Positions 58,878-64,000 of a stretch of DNA of 64,000 nt are shown in pieces. Location of the stretch: NCBI GenBank assembly GCA_964583765.1, contig CAZOWW010000002.1:1-64000 (forward strand). The letters are read 5' to 3'. Numbering within the stretch: the stretch's first letter is position 1; each line of letters starts with the position of its first letter. Made by a program: the position numbers and the translations under genes. The stretch is from CAZOWW01 sp964583765. GTDB lineage: Bacteria; Actinomycetota; Actinomycetes; Actinomycetales; Kineosporiaceae. The notes below the pieces were generated by a model. It did no database searches and was not told where the DNA came from. It saw nothing but the letters and a program-made list of their open reading frames with translations.

Positions 58878-61160
58878 TCACCCTGCGGCCACCGCGAAGG
58901 CGGCGGTCGCGGTCTGGGTGAGCTGCGTCCCGGCCTTGTCGGTGGCGATGACCCGCAGGTCCCAGACCGAGCCCGCGTCCGTCGAACGGAGCACCAGCGC
59001 GCCCTGGAACACACCCTGACCGACCGCGTGCAACGGCACCTGGACCCAGGTCCCGTTCGCCCGACGCACCTGCAGGTGGACCGCGGTGAGCGGGACGGAC
59101 TCCGCGCCCTGGATGTGACCGACCCGCACCGTCACGGCCGTCCGCCCTGCCTGCAGCCCCCCGGCGGAGTCCACCGGCAGGTTCACGTGAGCCTGGAGCA
59201 GGGGCAGGATCCGGCATCCGGTGGCCGGCTCCAGCGGGCACCCCCAGGACGACGGGGCCTTCGGCCCGCTGCCCGCCACCGACCGGAAGCGCAGGTCGGT
59301 GTGGATCTTCACTGCTCGCGTGGCGGCGGACGCCGTCCGGTCGACATCCACCAGGTACTGGTACGAGGCGGCCGAGGTGGGGACGTCGGCGGTCACCCAG
59401 GAGGTGTCCGTCTGGTCCACGACCTTCGTGCCGTTCACGAGGAGACGCGAGCGCACCGCCTGCTTCGTGGGGTCGTCGCTGCTGAAGACCTCGTAGAAGT
59501 GCCCGTAGTCATCCTTGGCCAGGTCCACGGCCAGGCTCAGTTGACCGCTGGTGCGGCAGTTGTAGCACGTGCGATCCGCGGCCCACGCGGGCGTGTCCGG
59601 CCAGATGATCGACGCCCGGGAGAACGCCACCGGCTCGCCCCAGGCCGCGTGCCGGACCTGCCCCGCGGTCTGGCTCCGTGCGACGTCGTCGAGGAAGACG
59701 CCCGTGTCCCAGGGATCCTCGGCCGTCTCGTTGAACTCCACGACGTTGTCCGACCAGACCTGCTGGGGCACGACGTTCGCATAGTCGAGCCGGGTGGCGG
59801 GCAGATCGAAGGGGAAGCCCATCGCGAAGGATCCGTTGGACGTGGGCAGGAACGGCGAGCGCAGGAGCGTCGCCGTGGTGGCGCCGGGCTCCCGGACGTA
59901 TCGGTTGAGCGTGGTCGCGACGTCCTTGCTCGCCAGCACATGGGACTGGTGCGTGGGAATCCCCACGGACGGGTAGGAGAGCGTGTACTCGTACGACGGG
60001 CCCCGCGACGGCGTGCCCCAGAGCACCCAGCCCGCGGTGCTGGTCAGAGAACCGGCCGAGGGCGCAGGGGCCGGGGACACGACGAGGTCGGGCAAGGCCA
60101 TCGAGTCGTCCAGGGCGACGGTCGAGCCGTAGCCCACCGTCTGCGGAGCGTCCACCCATTCCAGGTCGAACGACTCCCCACGGATCTGCGCGGGACGCGG
60201 AGTGCGGATCGAGGGGCGGGACCGCGCCGTGCGAGCGTCGAGCACCACGGACTGACCCTCACCAGTGATCTTCACGGTCTTGGCGAGGACCGCCACCTTG
60301 GTGGGGTTTCCGTCCGCGTCGTTCGCCACCACGAGGGTGTCCAACGCGTAGGTGCCCACGGGCACGCTGATGCGCGCCTCCCCGTCCTCGACGATGCCCC
60401 AGCCGTTGGCCTTGAGTCCGTTGTCGAGGTTCAGGTAGTCCACGTAGCCGTCGGGCACGGGCTTGCCCGCGAAGTCCACGAGCTTCAGCTGCACCGTGTG
60501 CATGGCGTACTGGGGGTGCACGACCGGGCCGTTCGACGAGGTGGCGCTCAGGCGCGACACCCCGAACAACGTGCTGGTGTGCGGGAACCCGGCCCGGGCG
60601 TCCGCCGCGTAGCGGGCGGCCAGCGCTGTTCCGAACGCCTTCGCGGAGGTCGCGGTCAGGTACCCGTCGGCCGTACCCGCACCGTGCGTGGTCACCGTCA
60701 CCCCGGGCACGGCCGGGACGGTGGTACCCGTGAAGGTCAACCGCACCGACACCCGCCCCTGCGCCGACCCGCCCGCGAGCCCCGCCACGTCGAACAACGC
60801 GGGGTCGAGCACCCGGCCCAGGTACGGCCGCGCGGGCAGGGGGATCAGGTACACGTGCGACCCCGTGACGACCTGCTGGAAGGACGCGCCGGCACCGTGG
60901 CGACCGTTCGACAGGATCTGGACGGACGGACGTCCCCGGGCGTCGCGACTCAGACGGACGTGCTCGCCGGTCGGCAGCAGCACGCGGGTGGCCGACCGGG
61001 TCGTCGACGAGGCCGGCGCGGTCCGGACGGCGGCCGACGCGTTCGTCCGGACGGCGGCCGATGCGGGCGCGACGACCGCGGCCGCGGGTACGGCGAGTGC
61101 CGACGACATCACGGCGGCGAGGGTCGTGAGAAGGCGTGCCTTCGGTGATCTCTTACGCAT
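58878..61160 (-). CDS. Large secreted protein with S8-protease-like flanks, no catalytic domain
   Basis: 760 aa. A signal peptide (RKRSPKARLLTTLAAVMSSALAVPAAAV) is followed by a segment like the pro-region of large actinobacterial subtilases (TRVLLPTGEHVRL, GSHVYLIPLPARPYLG, LFDVAGL). The rest is beta-sandwich-like: KLVDFAGKPVPDGYVDYLNLDNG and C-terminal VRVGHIQGAESVPL. I find no Asp/His/Ser subtilase triad (no GTSMA or HGTH). ATG at 61160 follows GGGGGAGGATCC. It sits between two sedolisins and may be an inhibitor, scaffold or decayed protease. Confidence 0.75.
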   Translation of the reverse strand: MRKRSPKARLLTTLAAVMSSALAVPAAAVVAPASAAVRTNASAAVRTAPASSTTRSATRVLLPTGEHVRLSRDARGRPSVQILSNGRHGAGASFQQVVTGSHVYLIPLPARPYLGRVLDPALFDVAGLAGGSAQGRVSVRLTFTGTTVPAVPGVTVTTHGAGTADGYLTATSAKAFGTALAARYAADARAGFPHTSTLFGVSRLSATSSNGPVVHPQYAMHTVQLKLVDFAGKPVPDGYVDYLNLDNGLKANGWGIVEDGEARISVPVGTYALDTLVVANDADGNPTKVAVLAKTVKITGEGQSVVLDARTARSRPSIRTPRPAQIRGESFDLEWVDAPQTVGYGSTVALDDSMALPDLVVSPAPAPSAGSLTSTAGWVLWGTPSRGPSYEYTLSYPSVGIPTHQSHVLASKDVATTLNRYVREPGATTATLLRSPFLPTSNGSFAMGFPFDLPATRLDYANVVPQQVWSDNVVEFNETAEDPWDTGVFLDDVARSQTAGQVRHAAWGEPVAFSRASIIWPDTPAWAADRTCYNCRTSGQLSLAVDLAKDDYGHFYEVFSSDDPTKQAVRSRLLVNGTKVVDQTDTSWVTADVPTSAASYQYLVDVDRTASAATRAVKIHTDLRFRSVAGSGPKAPSSWGCPLEPATGCRILPLLQAHVNLPVDSAGGLQAGRTAVTVRVGHIQGAESVPLTAVHLQVRRANGTWVQVPLHAVGQGVFQGALVLRSTDAGSVWDLRVIATDKAGTQLTQTATAAFAVAAG

Positions 61161-61400
61161 GGATCCTCCCCCTGCAGATGGCGGGGGGACGGCCGCCCCC
61201 CACCGGCACCACGAGTGTGCCGGCGAGGAACGGGGTGAAACAGGACATCCGGAGGATCGGCACCGTGACATCTCTCTCGCCCCGTCGAGGCAACCATTTG
61301 GCGCTTTCAGGCGTCGTGCCGTCGGGAGAACTCTGCTGGCCACAGGCCGGTTATCACCGATCACGGGGAGTGGACGACCGGGTCTCACACGTCGCCCGAC

Positions 61401-61426
61401 GGCGGCTCACCCGACGGCGAGCCGCC
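61401..61426 (-). terminator. Hairpin after S53 peptidase 2 gene
   Basis: An 8-bp stem GGCGGCTC/GAGCCGCC with a 10-nt loop, followed by a second partial copy of the repeat (CACCCGACGGCGAGCCGCC) nearby. Confidence 0.7.
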
Positions 61427-61459
61427 ACACGAGTCACCCGACGGCGAGCCGCCGCAAAT

Positions 61460-62722
61460 TCACAGAGCGCCGAGTCCGTAGGGCGTGCCCAGACCGGTGG
61501 GCCCGTCGTACCCGACGACCCCGTTGCACAGGTACGCCGGGTCGCAGGTCCCCGTGCTCCCGCCCACGATGTCGATCAGGCTCGAGCGGTGGCCGTAGAG
61601 GTATCCCGGCGTGCTCAGACGCCACGGGTGACCAGCCAGCCCGATCATGCCCGCGACGAGCGGCGTGGCCAGGCTGGTGCCACCCACCACGAGCCAGCCG
61701 GGGGCGAGACCGAACCCCTCCATGCCGTAGCTGTCCCAGATCGCCAGCCCCCGGTCGGGGTCGGCGAGTGCCGCGAGGTCGACCACCGAGCGGTGCGAGC
61801 AACCCGGATCGGTCTGCCAGAAGGGCTTGAGGACCCAGGTGGAGCAACCGCTGCCGGAACCCCGCCAGGCCTGCTGCGCCCAGCCGGAGTCGGTGCGGGT
61901 GACGGACGTGCCGCCGACCGCGATCACCTGGTACCAGGAGGCCGGGAACTCGGCCGTCGAGTAGCCCCCGTCTCCGGACGCAGCCACCGTGGCCACCCCC
62001 CAGTGGCTGAAGGCCCGGAGATGTGCGTACGGAATGCTGTCGAAGCGGTATCCCCCGAAGCTGTTCGAGACGATCCGGGCGCCGAGCGCCACCGCCTGGT
62101 TCTCGGCGGCGTCGATGTCCTCGATCGCCGAGCTGTCCGCCTCCACGAGGAGGACCCGGCACCGCGGGCAGGACGAGGAGACGGCCTGAACGTCGATGTC
62201 GATCTCGACACCCCAGCTCGGCTGGGCCTCCGGCAGCACGTCGTCCCCACGCTGGCTGACCTTGCGGAAGCAGCCGTCGTCCGAGGTACAGGCGGGCAAC
62301 CCCCACGCGGCCCGGAAAGTGGCCAGGTCCGCCTCGACGTTCGGGTTGTCGAAGGCGGCCACCACGGCCACGGTGCTCCCTGCACCACCCGAGGTGTCCA
62401 GGCCGTAGATGTCGGCGATGTCGGGCGGCCCGTAGCCGGCGGTGGGCAGGGCCACGGCGTCCGCGGCCGGGTGCACGTGCCCCTCGGCCAGGGCAGCGGA
62501 CCGGGGCACCCCGGCCACCCGGGCGGCGGCACCGGAGCGGAAGCGGTTCAGACAGCTGACATGGTTCACCGCGGGCTGGGCACAGGAGGCCAGCGGTTGC
62601 GTCGAGCCGGACGCCAGGGCAGCGGACGCGGCGGTCGGGGCCGCGGTCGAGGGTGCGAGGAGTGCAGCGACCACAGCAGCGAGCGCGCCGACCGCGGCAC
62701 GTCGCCAGGGATGAGCGGACAC
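61460..62722 (-). CDS. Secreted sedolisin (S53) serine-carboxyl peptidase 2
   Basis: 420 aa, paralogous to the S53 protein at 57467. Signal peptide (AAVGALAAVVAALLAPSTA), then SYDP-like pro-segment and catalytic domain with Glu and Asp in GVEIDIDVQAVSSSCP and Ser in GGTSLATPL; SGDGGYS for the oxyanion. GTG at 62722 follows GGAGGACTTC. Sequence identity to its paralogue is high, pointing to gene duplication with the large secreted protein between them. Confidence 0.93.
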   Translation of the reverse strand: MSAHPWRRAAVGALAAVVAALLAPSTAAPTAASAALASGSTQPLASCAQPAVNHVSCLNRFRSGAAARVAGVPRSAALAEGHVHPAADAVALPTAGYGPPDIADIYGLDTSGGAGSTVAVVAAFDNPNVEADLATFRAAWGLPACTSDDGCFRKVSQRGDDVLPEAQPSWGVEIDIDVQAVSSSCPRCRVLLVEADSSAIEDIDAAENQAVALGARIVSNSFGGYRFDSIPYAHLRAFSHWGVATVAASGDGGYSTAEFPASWYQVIAVGGTSVTRTDSGWAQQAWRGSGSGCSTWVLKPFWQTDPGCSHRSVVDLAALADPDRGLAIWDSYGMEGFGLAPGWLVVGGTSLATPLVAGMIGLAGHPWRLSTPGYLYGHRSSLIDIVGGSTGTCDPAYLCNGVVGYDGPTGLGTPYGLGAL

Positions 62723-63173
62723 GAAGTCCTCCAGAAATCACGATTGGGGTCCGGACGCCGTGCGTGCCGAGACCCGCGCGCGGGAGGGACCGCGCGCCCG
62801 GAGGGACCGGCCCGGCCGGACGCCGGAGCAGGTTCAACTGTCCCGAGTCCTCCCGAGGGAAGGACTCCACCCGTCATGGGCGGGGGGAAGTCTGCCAGCC
62901 TTTCCCGGGATCTGGCGCCATCGCCCGTCCCGCGATGGCCGTGCCGAATGTCTCGTTCGGCGCGTGCAACGACACGACCCCCCACCCCGTGTGATCCCCG
63001 GCGTCCCGGCGTCCCGGCGTCCCGGCGTCCCGGCGTCCCGGCGTCCCGGCGTCCCGGCCTGGGTGCGCAGGAGCCCGCGGGCCGACGTGAGGGCTAACGT
63101 GCACGTGTCCTCCGGCCGACAAGGAAGTCGACAGCAGCGGCCTTGCGCCGACGCGCCTGACGAGGAGGTCCTG
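62723..63173. other. Intergenic region with 8-bp minisatellite
   Basis: No supported gene. It holds the (CGTCCCGG)7 tract (63002-63057). The divergent starts of the S53 gene and the oxidoreductase share the region. Confidence 0.55.
63002..63057. repeat. (CGTCCCGG)7 minisatellite
   Basis: Seven perfect 8-bp units. Unit number is not a multiple of three in frame, and it lies in non-coding DNA 117 bp upstream of the oxidoreductase start. Such tracts are slippage-prone. Confidence 0.95.
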
Positions 63174-64000
63174 GTGAGTCAGACGGGCGCCGTGCTGGTC
63201 GTGGTCGGAGCGGGCCCCCGGGGCGTGGGGCTGCTCGAACGGCTCCTGGCCAACCTGCCCGAGCTGTACCCCACGCAGCAGCTGACGGTGCATGTCGTGG
63301 ACCCCCACCCGTTCGGAGCCGTACGCCGCGCCCACGACGGGACGGGCGACGTGTCGCACCTGCTCGGGGGGAACGCCCGCGCCGGCGAGGTCACCCTGTT
63401 CCCGGATCGCTCGGTCACGATGACCGGGCCGGCCCGTCCCGGACCCACCCTGGCCGAGTGGAGTCGCGAGCAGGCCCAGCGGGCCCGAGCCGGGGCACCG
63501 GACGCCGACGGGTCGCCGGCAGGGCTGTCCGTGGACGACTTCCCCGACCGGGGAACGCACAGCGAGTACCTGGCCTGGGTGTTCTGGCACGCGGTGAACT
63601 CGGCCCCTGCCCGGGTGAGCGTGCAGGTCCACCCCGAGCGCGCGCTGAACATCGTCGAGGACACCGACGGCCGACACCTCGTGCACCTGGAACACAGCCG
63701 GGCGCCGATCGCGGCGGACTGCGTCGTGCTCGCGGTGGGACATCCCCCGACCCAGCCGGTGGGGCAGGTGCGCTCGCTCTCCGAGGCCGCCGACCGGCAG
63801 GGACTGACCTACCTGCCCCCCGACTCCGCCGCCGACGCGGACCTCACCCGCATCGCGGCCGGCCAGGAGGTCATCGTCCGAGGGCTGGGCCTGGGCTTCT
63901 TCGACTTCCTCGCCCTGCTCACGCTCGGCCGTGGCGGCGCCTTCGCACCGGAGTCCGGTGACCGGTTGCGCTACCTGCCCTCGGGCAAGGAGCCGCTGCT
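63174..64000 (+). CDS. FAD/NAD(P)-binding oxidoreductase (partial, runs off the end)
   Basis: At least 275 aa, incomplete at the window edge. GTG at 63174 follows GAGGAGGTCCTG. Rossmann motif VVVGAGPRGVGLLERLL at the N-terminus, then VVDPHPFGAVRRA, HSEYLAWVFWHAVN and VVLAVGHPP, as in the NAD_binding_9 (COG4529-like) family of FAD-NAD(P) proteins. Function not known. The promoter area contains the minisatellite. Confidence 0.85.
   Translation, partial: MSQTGAVLVVVGAGPRGVGLLERLLANLPELYPTQQLTVHVVDPHPFGAVRRAHDGTGDVSHLLGGNARAGEVTLFPDRSVTMTGPARPGPTLAEWSREQAQRARAGAPDADGSPAGLSVDDFPDRGTHSEYLAWVFWHAVNSAPARVSVQVHPERALNIVEDTDGRHLVHLEHSRAPIAADCVVLAVGHPPTQPVGQVRSLSEAADRQGLTYLPPDSAADADLTRIAAGQEVIVRGLGLGFFDFLALLTLGRGGAFAPESGDRLRYLPSGKEPL

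Overview
The window is 64 kb of very GC-rich DNA with strong third-position GC. It has GTG/TTG starts, purine-rich ribosome sites, many ATGA/GTGA overlaps, a WW-containing trp leader, DivIVA, a LytR C-terminal-domain protein, a DUF5302 protein, a DUF3516 helicase and a sedolisin cluster. Together these point to an actinobacterial chromosome. The plant-polysaccharide enzymes and several candidate sigma-28 (FliA/WhiG-type) promoters suggest a motile, soil- or plant-associated actinobacterium, perhaps near Kineosporiaceae; that placement is an inference. I see no phage, insertion sequence, plasmid or CRISPR. One 10-N scaffold gap (45063-45072) lies inside a pectate lyase gene and looks spurious.

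Layout. 0.1-7 kb: nucleotidyltransferase-like protein, bacteriohemerythrin, secreted GH12 glucanase, VapB-like protein and a huge LytR_C membrane protein. 7-12 kb: a diguanylate cyclase/FIST pair and a LacI-type-sensor/GGDEF fusion. 12-15 kb: tRNA-Ser, tadA, its partner, upp, a 57-aa membrane protein and a PH-domain protein. 15-26 kb: carbohydrate island (LacI repressor, GH1, CUT1 ABC transporter under a perfect CebR-like operator, CE7 esterase, SMP-30, Rieske protein, PHP phosphoesterase). 26-32 kb: GGDEF-EAL protein, geranylgeranyl-reductase-like flavoprotein, L,D-transpeptidase-like protein and a membrane GGDEF protein. 32-37 kb: radical SAM/SPASM enzyme coupled to a HemY-type oxidase, zinc-ribbon protein, APH-like kinase and DUF5302. 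37-42 kb: CHAD protein coupled to a ParA ATPase, then a small membrane protein and a Pit phosphate transporter. 42-57 kb: DUF3516 helicase, CBM2-PL1 pectate lyase, fused TrpE-TrpG with a trp attenuator, helicase-associated protein, M50 protease, CDF exporter and DivIVA. 57-64 kb: two secreted sedolisins flanking a protease-like protein without a catalytic domain, then a partial FAD/NAD(P)-binding protein.

How the parts fit. Four GGDEF genes, one with EAL, each carry a sequence close to CTCAAG-N15-GCCGAT upstream, and the hemerythrin gene has a weaker version. This suggests that cyclic-di-GMP signalling here is tied to a flagellar-type sigma factor. The sugar island is a classical repressor/operator/ABC/beta-glucosidase unit; the pectate lyase has a different LacI-family-like operator. 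The CHAD-ParA-Pit neighbourhood is a candidate polyphosphate-granule partitioning module and is the most interesting possible new system in the window. All functions are read from sequence patterns; no database search was run.
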